From assembly GCF_041020765.1 (NCBI RefSeq), contig NZ_JBEUEJ010000002.1: a DNA stretch of 64,000 nt; one strand, given 5' to 3'. Shown here piece by piece: positions 35,348 to 43,437 of this stretch. The position numbers and the translations under genes are program-made. The DNA comes from Kineococcus terrestris. Lineage in GTDB: Bacteria; Actinomycetota; Actinomycetes; Actinomycetales; Kineococcaceae. Position 1 is the first letter of the stretch. Each line of letters starts with the position of its first letter. Under the pieces are notes generated by a model. That model made no database searches, was not told the origin of the DNA, and saw only the letters and a list, made by a program, of their open reading frames with translations.

Positions 35348-35944
35348 GTGAGCGCACCCCGGTCCTCGCCGGTCCCGCCCGGGCCCGCCGCGCCCGGCGA
35401 CGAGCCGGTCGCCCTGTACGACCCGCACGACGCGGCGGGGCGGGTGGTGGGCAGCGCACCGCGGTCGCGGGTGCGCCGGGAGAACCTGCCGCACGCGGCG
35501 ACGGGGGTGCTGCTGCGCGACGCGCGCGGGCGGGTGCTGGTGCACCGGCGCACCACCGTCAAGGACGTGTACCCCGGCCGGCACGACTGCCTGGCCGGCG
35601 GGGTGGTGGGCGCCGGGGAGGACCCGGCGCTGGCCGCCGAGCGGGAGCTGGCCGAGGAGCTGGGCGTGCGCGGGGTCCCGCTGCGCCCGGTGCTGCGCCG
35701 CTGGTACCGCGACGAGCGCACATACTTCCTGGCGCACGTGTTCACCGCGCGGGTGCCGGCCGGCGCCGAGGACGCGCTGGTGCTGCAGCCGGAGGAGGTC
35801 GAGGCGGCCTGGTGGGAGGAGCCCGCGCGGCTGCGCGAGCTGCTGGCCGACCCCGCGTGGCCGTTCGTGCCGGACTCGCGCGCGCTGCTGGCCGCGTGGC
35901 CGCGGTGGTGGCGCGACGACGAGCCGGACGGCGCGACCGGCTGA
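35348..35944 (+). CDS. Nudix hydrolase (isopentenyl-diphosphate isomerase-like)
   Basis: A Nudix-fold protein of 198 aa. The Nudix box is complete: GAGEDPALAAERELAEELGV supplies the Gly, the Arg-Glu and the Glu-Glu metal ligands. The preceding region, VALYDPHDAAGRVVGSAPRSRVRRENLPHAATGVLLRDARGRVLVHRR, resembles the YfcD/IDI-like Nudix branch that starts with a YDxxD/G motif. The reaction is unknown. GTG 35348 has AGGGTGG upstream; longer frames to 34919 are antisense to the adaptor gene. It converges with mpa, sharing a perfect hairpin that includes its stop codon. Confidence 0.85.
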   Translation: MSAPRSSPVPPGPAAPGDEPVALYDPHDAAGRVVGSAPRSRVRRENLPHAATGVLLRDARGRVLVHRRTTVKDVYPGRHDCLAGGVVGAGEDPALAAERELAEELGVRGVPLRPVLRRWYRDERTYFLAHVFTARVPAGAEDALVLQPEEVEAAWWEEPARLRELLADPAWPFVPDSRALLAAWPRWWRDDEPDGATG

Positions 35945-35965
35945 GCGGGGCTCAGCCGGTCGCGC
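35931..35965. terminator. Perfect 16-bp hairpin between Nudix gene and mpa
   Basis: Arms 35931-35946 and 35950-35965 are exactly complementary around GGG. The TGA of the Nudix gene lies in the left arm, and the mpa stop is three bases past the right arm. It should act on both strands. Confidence 0.85.
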
Positions 35966-35968
35966 GCC

Positions 35969-37651
35969 TCACAGGTACTGGCCGGTGTTGGCGACGGTGT
36001 CGATGGAGCGGCCCGCCTCGGTGCCCTTCTTGCCCTGCGTCAGGGTGCGGATGAACACGATCCGCTCGCCCTTCTTGCCGGAGATGCGGGCCCAGTCGTC
36101 GGGGTTGGTGGTGTTGGGCAGGTCCTCGTTCTCCTTGAACTCGTCCACGCACGCGCTCATCAGGTGCTCCACCCGCAGGCCGCGCTGACCGGAGGTCAGC
36201 AGGTCCTTGATGGCGGTCTTCTTCGCGCGGTCGACGATGTTCTGGATCATCGCGCCGGAGTTGAAGTCCTTGTAGTACAGGACCTCCTTGTCGCCGCCGG
36301 CGTAGGTGACCTCGAGGAACTCGTTCTCCTCGCTCTCGGTGTACATGCGCTCCACCGTGGCGCGGATCATCGCGTCGACGGCGGCGCGCGGGCTGCCGCC
36401 GTTGGCGGCCACGTCGTCGGCGTGCAGGGGCAGGTCGGCCGTCAGGTACTTGGCGAAGATCTCCCCGGCGCTCTCGGCGTCGGGACGCTCGATCTTGATC
36501 TTCACGTCGAGGCGGCCCGGGCGCAGGATCGCCGGGTCGATCATGTCCTCGCGGTTGGAGGCGCCGATGACGATGACGTTCTCCAGGCGCTCCACGCCGT
36601 CCAGCTCCGAGAGCAGCTGCGGGACGATCGTGGTCTCCACGTCGGAGGAGACCCCCGAGCCGCGGGTGCGGAACAGCGACTCCATCTCGTCGAAGAACAC
36701 GACGACGGGGGTGCCCTGGCCGGCCTTCTCGCGGGCGCGGGCGAAGATGAGGCGGATGTGCCGCTCGGTCTCGCCGACGTACTTGTTGAGCAGCTCCGGG
36801 CCCTTGATGTTGAGGAAGTAGCTCTTGGCCTGCGTCTCCCCGCGCAGCTCGGCGGCCTTCTTGGCCAGGGAGTTGGCCACCGCCTTGGCGATGAGGGTCT
36901 TGCCGCAGCCGGGCGGGCCGTACAGCAGGATGCCCTTGGGCGGGCGCAGGCCGTGCTCGCGGAACAGCTCCGCGTGCAGGAACGGCAGCTCGACCGCGTC
37001 GCGGATCGCCTCGATCTGCGGGCCCAGGCCGCCGATGTCGGCGTAGTCGATGTCGGGGACCTCCTCCAGGACGAGCTCCTCGACCTCGGCCTTGGGGATG
37101 CGCTCGAAGGCGAACCCGGAGCGGGTGTCCACGGTCAGGGAGTCGCCCACCCGCAGCGGCCCGTCCATCAGCGGGCCGGCCAGGCGCACCACGCGCTCCT
37201 CGTCGGCGCGGGCCAGGACGAGGGCGCGCCCGTCGCCGAGGACCTCCTTGACGGTGGCCAGCTCCCCCACCCGCTCGTACTCGCAGGCGGCCACGACGTT
37301 CATCGCCTCGTTGACCATGACGTCCTGGCCCGGGCGCAGGGCGGCCGTCTCGACGGCCGGGCTGACCGCGACCCGCACGCGCCGGCCGGCGCTGACGACG
37401 TCGGCGGTGCGCTCGTCGACCATCTCCAGGAAGGTGGCGAACTGCGCGGGCGGCTGCCCGAGGCGGTCCACCTCCCCCTTGAGGGCGACGATCTGGTCGC
37501 GCGCCTCGCGCAGCGTGGCGGCCAGCCGGTCGTTCTGGGCGCTGACCTGGGCCAGGCGCGAGCGGGTCGCGCCGAGCTGCTCCTCCAGCTGGGCGAGGTG
37601 GCGGGCGTCGCGGTCCGCGCTGCCGCCGAAGCGGCGCTGAGGCTCCGTCAT
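35969..37651 (-). CDS. mpa: Proteasome-associated AAA ATPase Mpa/ARC
   Basis: The hexameric unfoldase that captures pupylated proteins and feeds them to the 20S core (560 aa). Residues 14-65 are a coiled coil that binds Pup. Two OB-fold regions follow (about 75-190). The AAA domain has Walker A GPPGCGKTLIAKA (245-257), Walker B VVFFDEMESLF, and the pore and second-region residues in the family order. The C-terminus ends in Gln-Tyr-Leu, the docking motif for PrcA. ATG 37651 has GGGGAG nine bases upstream, and a TAGTGT -10 (37704-37709) predicts a leader of about 45 bases. It is cut off from dop by the efflux operon and the Nudix gene. Confidence 0.97.
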   Translation of the reverse strand: MTEPQRRFGGSADRDARHLAQLEEQLGATRSRLAQVSAQNDRLAATLREARDQIVALKGEVDRLGQPPAQFATFLEMVDERTADVVSAGRRVRVAVSPAVETAALRPGQDVMVNEAMNVVAACEYERVGELATVKEVLGDGRALVLARADEERVVRLAGPLMDGPLRVGDSLTVDTRSGFAFERIPKAEVEELVLEEVPDIDYADIGGLGPQIEAIRDAVELPFLHAELFREHGLRPPKGILLYGPPGCGKTLIAKAVANSLAKKAAELRGETQAKSYFLNIKGPELLNKYVGETERHIRLIFARAREKAGQGTPVVVFFDEMESLFRTRGSGVSSDVETTIVPQLLSELDGVERLENVIVIGASNREDMIDPAILRPGRLDVKIKIERPDAESAGEIFAKYLTADLPLHADDVAANGGSPRAAVDAMIRATVERMYTESEENEFLEVTYAGGDKEVLYYKDFNSGAMIQNIVDRAKKTAIKDLLTSGQRGLRVEHLMSACVDEFKENEDLPNTTNPDDWARISGKKGERIVFIRTLTQGKKGTEAGRSIDTVANTGQYL

Positions 37652-37703
37652 GGCGCATCTCCCCTCTTCCGCCCGGTGTCACCCGGGCCGGTGGACGCGT
37701 TCG

Positions 37704-37709
37704 ACACTA
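37704..37709 (-). promoter_or_regulatory. -10 element of mpa, same form as pup
   Basis: TAGTGT in GGTTAGTGTCG, minus strand, about 52 bases before ATG 37651. The 11-base string is identical at pup. Confidence 0.45.
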
Positions 37710-37929
37710 ACCCGGCGCGGCCCGGCGCGCGGGGGATGCGCGCCGGTGCGCCCGGTTGCGCCGCAGCGGGACCCGTGCCCGCAACACGCCCGCAACACGC
37801 CGGTGACGCGCCGGCGACGCACCCCGCCGCGGGGCGGCGGGCGGCGGGCCGGACGGCGCGCGCGCCACGGCCGCGGCCCCTACCCTGGCGCGCGCCGGGC
37901 GGGTGCCCGGCGCGGGAGGGGGTGGGCCG

Positions 37930-39135
37930 GTGGCGCTCGGGCGCGTCGACGCGTTCCAGCGGCGGCACCGGGTCGTGGGCTACCCGCTGGCGGTGGTCTA
38001 CAAGTTCTTCGAGGACCAGGGCGTGTACCTGGCCGCGCTCATCACCTTCTACGCGCTGCTGTCGCTGTTCCCGCTGCTGCTGCTGCTGTCCACCGTGGTG
38101 GGGTACGTGCTGGCCGGGGACCCGCAGCTGCAGCGGCAGGTGCTGGACTCCGCGGCCGGGCAGTTCCCGGTGCTGCGCGAGGACCTGCAGTCGCCCGGGC
38201 GCATCGGCGGCGGCACCGTCGGGCTGGTGGTCGGCACCGTCGGTGCGCTGGTGGGCGCGATGGGCGTGGGCCTGGCCCTGCAGAACGCCGTGAACGTGGC
38301 GTGGGCGGTGCCGCGCAACGAGCGGCCGGACCCGCTGCGGGCGCGGGTGCGCAGCGTGCAGCTGATGGTCACCGCGGGCGCGTTCGTGGTGGCGACCACG
38401 GTGCTGGGCGCGCTGTCGGCCGACGCCGGGCGCTGGCTGGGCGCCGGCGGCGCGCTGGGCGCCGCGGTGGGGCTGGGGACGCGGGCGGCCTCGGCGGTGC
38501 TGGCCGGGTGCGCGTTCGCGCTGGCGTTCCGGCTGGCCGCCGCGCACCGCCCCCCGCTGCGGGCGGTGCTGCCGGGCGGGCTGCTCATGGGCGTGGTCTG
38601 GCAGGTCCTGCAGTACAACGGCGCCGGGCTGGTCGCCCAGGTCGGGAACCGCTCCAGCGCCACCAACACGGTCTTCACCATCGTGCTGGGCCTGCTGGTG
38701 TTCCTGTACGTGGCCGCGGTCGCCCTGGTGCTGTGCGTGGAGGCCGACGTGGTGCGCGTGCGCCGGCTGTACCCGCGGGCGCTGCTGACCCCCGTCACCG
38801 ACGCGGTGGAGCTGACGGAGGCCGACGAGCGCACCTACACCGGGCACGCGCAGGCGCAGCGGCACAAGGGCTTCGAGCGGGTGCACGTCACCTTCGAGCG
38901 CGGGGGCGGGAGCGACGGCGCGGGTGACGGCCGGGGTGACGGCCGGGGTGACGGCGGGGGTGACGGCGGGCCCGGCGCGTCAGCCGCCGCCGAGCAGCCC
39001 GCCGAGCAGGCCGCCGGGCAGGTCCCCGACGAGGTCCTGCGCGACGTGGACGGCCAGCAGGCCGGCGGCCAGCGCCCCGCTGACGGCGGCGACGGCGTGC
39101 TCGACCCGGTGACCCGTCGCGAACAGCCCCAGTGA
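37930..39135 (+). CDS. YihY/BrkB family membrane protein
   Basis: A six-helix membrane protein of the YihY/virulence factor BrkB family (401 aa). Family features: YKFFEDQGVYLAALITFYALLSLFPLLLLLSTV near residue 25-60, the AVPRNERPDPLRAR loop and GLLMGVVWQVLQYNGAG. The function of the family is not settled. GTG 37930 has GGAGGGGG upstream, and TACCCT at 37881-37886 is a candidate -10. From about residue 325 the chain is low-complexity Gly/Asp then Gln/Ala; this part includes a 12-bp DNA repeat, and its last 156 bases overlap the convergent YdjM-type gene. A frameshift in the repeat could have extended the frame. Confidence 0.85.
   Translation: MALGRVDAFQRRHRVVGYPLAVVYKFFEDQGVYLAALITFYALLSLFPLLLLLSTVVGYVLAGDPQLQRQVLDSAAGQFPVLREDLQSPGRIGGGTVGLVVGTVGALVGAMGVGLALQNAVNVAWAVPRNERPDPLRARVRSVQLMVTAGAFVVATTVLGALSADAGRWLGAGGALGAAVGLGTRAASAVLAGCAFALAFRLAAAHRPPLRAVLPGGLLMGVVWQVLQYNGAGLVAQVGNRSSATNTVFTIVLGLLVFLYVAAVALVLCVEADVVRVRRLYPRALLTPVTDAVELTEADERTYTGHAQAQRHKGFERVHVTFERGGGSDGAGDGRGDGRGDGGGDGGPGASAAAEQPAEQAAGQVPDEVLRDVDGQQAGGQRPADGGDGVLDPVTRREQPQ
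38923..38970 (+). repeat. 12-bp tandem repeat in the BrkB tail
   Basis: Four copies of GGTGACGGCCGG (the last two with one change) encode Gly-Asp-Gly-Arg/Gly units immediately before the region overlapping the opposite gene. Confidence 0.85.
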
Positions 39136-39741
39136 CGTGCGCCGGCGGCGGCCCGGCAGCAGGACCGCCAGCGGGCGCGGGACGCCGCCGCGGGTCAGCC
39201 AGTCCCCGGCGATGTGCACCAGGGCGCCGCCGGCCAGCGCCCACGGCAGCCAGCGCAGGTCCACGTCACCGCGCTGGGTCAGCCACCAGGCGCCCGCCCA
39301 CGAGGCCACCAGGTTGCCGACGACGGTGGTCTCCAGGCTGCCGGGGACGACGGCGTGGCAGGCGCGCAGCGCGGCACCGACGGTGACCGCGAGGACGGCC
39401 AGGGCCGCCCACGGGTGCAGGGTGGCGGCCAGGGCGGTCAGCGCGAACGCGGCCGGGCCGACGACGGGGTCGTGGGTGCCCCAGCGGTGACCGCCGGCCA
39501 GGCGGCCCACCAGGCGGGCGGGCACGAGGGACAGCGGTCCCCACATGGTCGCCGCGGTGGAGCCGGTCGGGCGCGGGAAGCCGCGCCGCCAGGAGACCGC
39601 GCCCTGGTCGAAGTCGGGCAGCAGCGCGGCCCCGCCCCAGGCCGCCACCCAGGCCACCGCCCCGGCGGTGCCGGTGACGGGCGCCAGCGGCAGGGTCGCC
39701 GCCCCGGCCAGGAGCCCGGTGCAGGCGTGCGCGTGCGCCAT
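38980..39741 (-). CDS. YdjM-type membrane-bound metal-dependent hydrolase family protein
   Basis: A 253-residue membrane protein of the LexA-binding/YdjM (PF04307) group. It starts with MAHAHACTGLL, the usual His near the N-terminus, and has six or so hydrophobic segments. Candidate metal residues include LLPDFDQGAVS, GTHDPVVG, LVHIAGDWLTRGG and ATGHRVEHAV near the end. Enzymatic activity of the family is predicted, not proven in general. ATG 39741 overlaps the TGA of the upstream transporter gene (TGATG), so the two are coupled. Its 3' end overlaps the brkB-like gene on the other strand by 156 bases. Confidence 0.8.
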   Translation of the reverse strand: MAHAHACTGLLAGAATLPLAPVTGTAGAVAWVAAWGGAALLPDFDQGAVSWRRGFPRPTGSTAATMWGPLSLVPARLVGRLAGGHRWGTHDPVVGPAAFALTALAATLHPWAALAVLAVTVGAALRACHAVVPGSLETTVVGNLVASWAGAWWLTQRGDVDLRWLPWALAGGALVHIAGDWLTRGGVPRPLAVLLPGRRRRTSLGLFATGHRVEHAVAAVSGALAAGLLAVHVAQDLVGDLPGGLLGGLLGGG

Positions 39742-40802
39742 CACGGGCCCGGCACCGCCCCGGGCACCGGTGCCGCGGCCGCCCGCGCGCCGTCCTCGCC
39801 GTCCTCGCCGTCCTCGCCGTCCACCGCGCCGGCCCGGCGCGCCAGGCGGGGCGCCAGCACGGAGCACACGGCGATCTGCAGGGGGTGGTAGACGATCACC
39901 GGCAGCACCAGCAGGCCGACCACGTGCGGGTCGAACAGCACCGTGGCCATCGGCAGGCCCGTGGCCAGGGACTTGTTCGACCCGCAGAACAGCAGCGTCG
40001 TGCGCTGCGCGCGCCCGGCGCCCCACAGCCGCGGCAGCCACCACGTCAGCGCGAGCGCCGCGCCCAGCAGCAGCGCGCAGCAGCCGAGCACGACGGCCAG
40101 CTCGCCGGTGCCGACCTCGGCGAACGCGCCGCTGACGACCCCGCGGCTGAAGGCGGCGTAGACGACGGCGACGACCACGGCGCGGTCCAGCACGGACAGG
40201 GGCCGCCGGTGCCGGCGCACCCACGCGCCGGTCCAGCGCCCCAGCAGCAGGCCCACCAGGAACGGCACGAGCAGCTGCAGCACGATCCGGCCGACGGCGG
40301 AGGCGTCGGGCGCGGCACCGGCGGCGCCCAGCAGCAGCGCCGCCAGCAGCGGGGTCAGGGCGATCCCGGCCAGGTTGGAGGCGGTGGCGGCCACGACCGC
40401 GGCGGGCACGTCCCCGCGGGCCACGGAGACGAACACCACGCACGACTGCACCGTGCACGGCAGGACCGCCAGGAACAGCAGGCCGGCCACCAGGCCGTCC
40501 TCCAGCAGCGGCCCGGCGGCGGCGGCCAGTCCCAGGCCCAGCAGCGGCAGCAGCGCGTAGGTGGACAGCGCCACCGAGCCCTGCAGGCGCCAGTCGCGCA
40601 GACCGGCGAGCGCCTCGGCGGGCCGCAGGCGCGTCCCGTACAGCAGGAACAGCAGGCCCACGCCCGCGCTGGTGCCCACCGCGAAGCCGTCGGCCACCGC
40701 GCCGGCGGCGGGCAGCAGCAGCGCCGCGCCCACCGCGGCCAGGACGGCGAGCAGGAAGGGGTCCAGGCGGCGCAGGACCGGCACGCGGGACCTGGTGCTC
40801 AC
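39741..40802 (-). CDS. Bile acid:sodium symporter-like (SBF/YfeH) transporter
   Basis: A ten-helix transporter of 353 aa in the SBF-like (YfeH, PF13593) branch. Diagnostic stretches are DPFLLAVLAAVGAALLLPA at helix 1, YGTRLRPAEALAGLRDWRLQ, LPCTVQSCVVFVSVARGDVPAAVVAATASNLAGI and FCGSNKSLATGLPMATVLF near helix 9. The substrate is unknown. GTG 40802 overlaps the trmI stop (GTGA). Its tail holds a GED repeat from a 9-bp unit at 39791-39822. Middle gene of a trmI-transporter-YdjM operon. Confidence 0.88.
   Translation of the reverse strand: MSTRSRVPVLRRLDPFLLAVLAAVGAALLLPAAGAVADGFAVGTSAGVGLLFLLYGTRLRPAEALAGLRDWRLQGSVALSTYALLPLLGLGLAAAAGPLLEDGLVAGLLFLAVLPCTVQSCVVFVSVARGDVPAAVVAATASNLAGIALTPLLAALLLGAAGAAPDASAVGRIVLQLLVPFLVGLLLGRWTGAWVRRHRRPLSVLDRAVVVAVVYAAFSRGVVSGAFAEVGTGELAVVLGCCALLLGAALALTWWLPRLWGAGRAQRTTLLFCGSNKSLATGLPMATVLFDPHVVGLLVLPVIVYHPLQIAVCSVLAPRLARRAGAVDGEDGEDGEDGARAAAAPVPGAVPGP
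39791..39822 (-). repeat. 9-bp repeat encoding a GED tail
   Basis: Three perfect CGTCCTCGC units and part of a fourth encode DGEDGEDGEDG near the end of the SBF-like transporter. Confidence 0.85.
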
Positions 40803-41956
40803 GCGCTGCCCGGCTGCTCCCGGTCCGCGGGGACGTCCGCGGGAGCGTCCGCGGCGGCGCCGGCGGCCCCGCGGGAGGCGGCCGCACCGGCCGCGGCCTC
40901 GCGGGCGGCCTTGCGCACCTTGCGGTCCGAGACCGGCCGGTCCCCGTACTCGGTGCCGGCCTCCGCCGCGGCGGCCTCGTCGACCGCGTCGGTGCCCTCG
41001 ACGTCCTCGACCGCCCCGGGGGCGTCGGCGGGCGCGGCACCGGGCACGTCGCCGGAGTAGGCGCCGGGAGCCGGCCGTCGCTTGCGCACCGGCGGGCGCA
41101 CCCCGTCGGCCAGGCGGCGGGTGGTGACGAGGAAGCCGGTGTGGCCGACCATGCGGTGCTCCGGGCGCACCGCCAGGCCCTCCAGGTGCCAGCCGCGCAC
41201 CATCGACTCCCAGGCCTCCGGCTCGGTCCAGCGACCGGAGGCGCGGGCGGCCTCGGCCACCCGCGACAGCTGGGTGGCGGTGGCGACGTAGCAGATGAGG
41301 ACGCCGCCGGGTGCCAGGGCGTCGGCCACGACGTCCAGGCACTCCCACGGGGCGAGCATGTCGAGCACCGCGCGGTCGGCGCCGGTGCCGTCGGCGGCGG
41401 ACAGGCCCGCGGCCGGCAGCGCCTCGACGAGGTCGCCGACCGTCAGCCGCCACGCCGGGTGCGGGCCGCCGAAGAACGTCTCCACGTTGCCGCGGGCGAC
41501 GTCGGCGAAGTCCTCGCGCCGCTCGAAGGAGTGCACGGCGCCGCCGTCGCCGACGGCGCGCAGCAGGGACATCGTCAGGGCGCCGGAGCCGACGCCGGCC
41601 TCGACGACGACGGCGCCGGGGAACACGTCGGCCATCTGCACGACCTGCCCGGCGTCCTTGGGGTAGACCACGGCCGCGCCGCGCGGCATGGACAGCACGA
41701 AGTCGGCCAGCAGGGGGCGCAGCACGAGGTACTGCACGCCGGCGCTGTTGGTCACCGTGGTGCCGTCGGGCCGGCCGATCAGCTCGTCGTGGGCGAAGCG
41801 CCCGCGGTGGGTGTGGAACTCCTTGCCCGGCGTCAGGGTGATGGTGTGCCGGCGGCCGCGGGGGTCGGTCAGCTGCACGCGCTCACCCGCGCGCAGGGGC
41901 CCGCGGCGGGTGGCGGCGCCGGTGGGCGCGGCGGGGTGGGCCCCGTCGGTCGTCAC
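40799..41956 (-). CDS. trmI: tRNA (adenine-58-N1)-methyltransferase
   Basis: Methylates adenosine 58 in the T-loop of tRNA (385 aa; the core is about 280 aa). The N-terminal beta domain (QLTDPRGRRHTITLTPGKEFHTHRGRF) and the SAM-binding motif VVVEAGVGSGALTMSLLRAVG near residue 115-135 are characteristic, as is DMLAPWECLDVVADALAPGGVLICYV. Residues 290-385 are an acidic/Ala-rich extension of no known domain. GTG 41956 has AGGAG ten bases upstream. In M. tuberculosis a homologue (Rv2118c) also lies near mpa, so the neighbourhood is conserved. Confidence 0.94.
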   Translation of the reverse strand: MTTDGAHPAAPTGAATRRGPLRAGERVQLTDPRGRRHTITLTPGKEFHTHRGRFAHDELIGRPDGTTVTNSAGVQYLVLRPLLADFVLSMPRGAAVVYPKDAGQVVQMADVFPGAVVVEAGVGSGALTMSLLRAVGDGGAVHSFERREDFADVARGNVETFFGGPHPAWRLTVGDLVEALPAAGLSAADGTGADRAVLDMLAPWECLDVVADALAPGGVLICYVATATQLSRVAEAARASGRWTEPEAWESMVRGWHLEGLAVRPEHRMVGHTGFLVTTRRLADGVRPPVRKRRPAPGAYSGDVPGAAPADAPGAVEDVEGTDAVDEAAAAEAGTEYGDRPVSDRKVRKAAREAAAGAAASRGAAGAAADAPADVPADREQPGSA

Positions 41957-42096
41957 GTGGTGTCTCCTGCTGGTGCTCGGGGCTCGGGCTCGGGCTCGCG
42001 GTGGGGCGGGCGCGGGTCGTGCGGGGCCCGCGCGCGGCGGGACCGGGTGAGGCTACCGGGCCGCGCGCCGGTGCCCGCGCGGCGCGGCGGGCCGGC

Positions 42097-42140
42097 GGCG
42101 GGTCAGCGGCGGGTCAGCGGCGGGTCAGCGGCGGGTCAGG
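42097..42140 (-). repeat. 11-bp tandem repeat (4 copies) with stop codons in all frames
   Basis: Four GGCGGGTCAGC units (the last ends in GG). Each supplies TGA on the minus strand; with period 11 they fall in all three frames. The protease gene ends at the TGA of the third unit (42125-42127). Confidence 0.9.
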
Positions 42141-43309
42141 ACGGCGACCACGTCGCCGGTGTGCAGCAGCCCCGCCACCCGGCCGGCGGCGTCCAGGACG
42201 ACGTGCTCGCCGGGGCGGGCGGTGACGGCGCGCAGGAGCTGCTCGCCGGCCAGGTCCTGCGGCACCCAGGCGCGCGGGGGCAGCGCGCGGGCCGTGGCCC
42301 CGGCGCCCAGGGACGTGCGCCGCTCGGCGGGCACCGAGCGCAGGGCACCGGTGTCGACGACCGCCACGGGCACCCCGTCGTCGGTGAGGAGGACGACCTC
42401 CAGGTCCGCGTCGGTGCCGCGGGTGGCACCGGAGTCGATGGCCGCGCGCGCCGAGCGCACGACCTCCTCGACGGTGGCGCGCGCGGGCACGCCGATCGCC
42501 GGGCGCTGCAGGGCGCGGGCGCTGAGGGTGGGCAGGCGGCGGCGCTGGGTGGCCCAGGTGAGGGCCTGCGAGGCGCCCTGCCACAGCAGCGCCCCCACCA
42601 GCGCACCCCACACCACGTCGACGACCGAGGTGCGCCAGCCCAGCAGGCGCGGGACGAGCAGCGCGGCCACGAGGACGCCGACGGCCAGGACGCGACCGGT
42701 CCACGCGGCGGCCACCGTGCCGGCCAGCCGGTCACCGCGCACCCGCCACACGACGGCCTCCAGCGCGTGCCCGCCGTCCAGCGGCAGGCCCGGCAGCAGG
42801 TTGAAGGCGGCCAGCAGGACGTTGGAGATCGTCAGCGCCCACAGCAGCAGCGCGGCCACGCCCCCGCCGCCGGGCCCGTCGGCCACCGCCTGCGTGGCCT
42901 GCCAGGCGACCAGCGCGATCGCCGCGTTGGCGACGGGCCCCACCACGGCCACCAGCAGGCTGCGGCCCGGGCCGCCGGCCTCCTCCCGGAAGGAGGTGTG
43001 CCCGCCCCACACGTTGAGCACGATCCCGGTGACCGTCATGCCGCAGGCGCGGGCGACGAGGGCGTGGGCCAGCTCGTGCACCAGCACCGACAGCAGCAGC
43101 AGCACCGCGTAGGAGAAGGCCACGAGGTAGGCGGAGGGCCCGGGCACGCGGAAGGCGACGGTGGGGGCGAAGACGAGGGTGATGACGGCGGCGAAGAGGA
43201 ACCACGTCGGGCTCAGCGACAGCGGCACCCCGAAGGGCCGGCCCAGGCGGATGCCCCCGGGCCGGGGGACGGCGTCGCGGTCGGGGTCGGTCTGCTGGGC
43301 GGCGGGCAC
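42125..43309 (-). CDS. Site-2 protease (M50) with CBS domains
   Basis: An intramembrane zinc metalloprotease (394 aa). The active-site motif is HELAH at residues 78-82 in the second hydrophobic block, and the second motif LLPGLPLDGGHALEA supplies the third zinc ligand Asp near residue 170. Four to six hydrophobic helices are predicted. The C-terminal part (about 235-394) is a pair of CBS-like domains (VTARPGEHVVLDAAGRVAGLLHTGDVV). It belongs to the Rip3-like group; such proteases cleave anti-sigma factors or other membrane proteins. TACGAT ends six bases before GTG 43309, so it is predicted leaderless. It is divergent from the RecB-like gene. Confidence 0.92.
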   Translation of the reverse strand: MPAAQQTDPDRDAVPRPGGIRLGRPFGVPLSLSPTWFLFAAVITLVFAPTVAFRVPGPSAYLVAFSYAVLLLLSVLVHELAHALVARACGMTVTGIVLNVWGGHTSFREEAGGPGRSLLVAVVGPVANAAIALVAWQATQAVADGPGGGGVAALLLWALTISNVLLAAFNLLPGLPLDGGHALEAVVWRVRGDRLAGTVAAAWTGRVLAVGVLVAALLVPRLLGWRTSVVDVVWGALVGALLWQGASQALTWATQRRRLPTLSARALQRPAIGVPARATVEEVVRSARAAIDSGATRGTDADLEVVLLTDDGVPVAVVDTGALRSVPAERRTSLGAGATARALPPRAWVPQDLAGEQLLRAVTARPGEHVVLDAAGRVAGLLHTGDVVAVLTRR

Positions 43310-43315
43310 GTGCCG

Positions 43316-43321
43316 ATCGTA
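43316..43321 (-). promoter_or_regulatory. Leaderless -10 element of the site-2 protease gene
   Basis: TACGAT, minus strand, six bases before GTG 43309. Confidence 0.6.
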
Positions 43322-43424
43322 GGAGCCGCCGCGGCGCGGCGCCCGGCCCGCGTCCCCCGCGCGGGGGCCCGGGGGTCCCGGCGCCGCGCGGCCGCCGCGG
43401 CGGGGCCGTGTCGGGGGTGGCTCC

Positions 43425-43430
43425 TACAGT
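43425..43430 (+). promoter_or_regulatory. Leaderless -10 element of the RecB-like gene
   Basis: TACAGT, seven bases before ATG 43438. Confidence 0.6.
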
Positions 43431-43437
43431 CGCGCGC

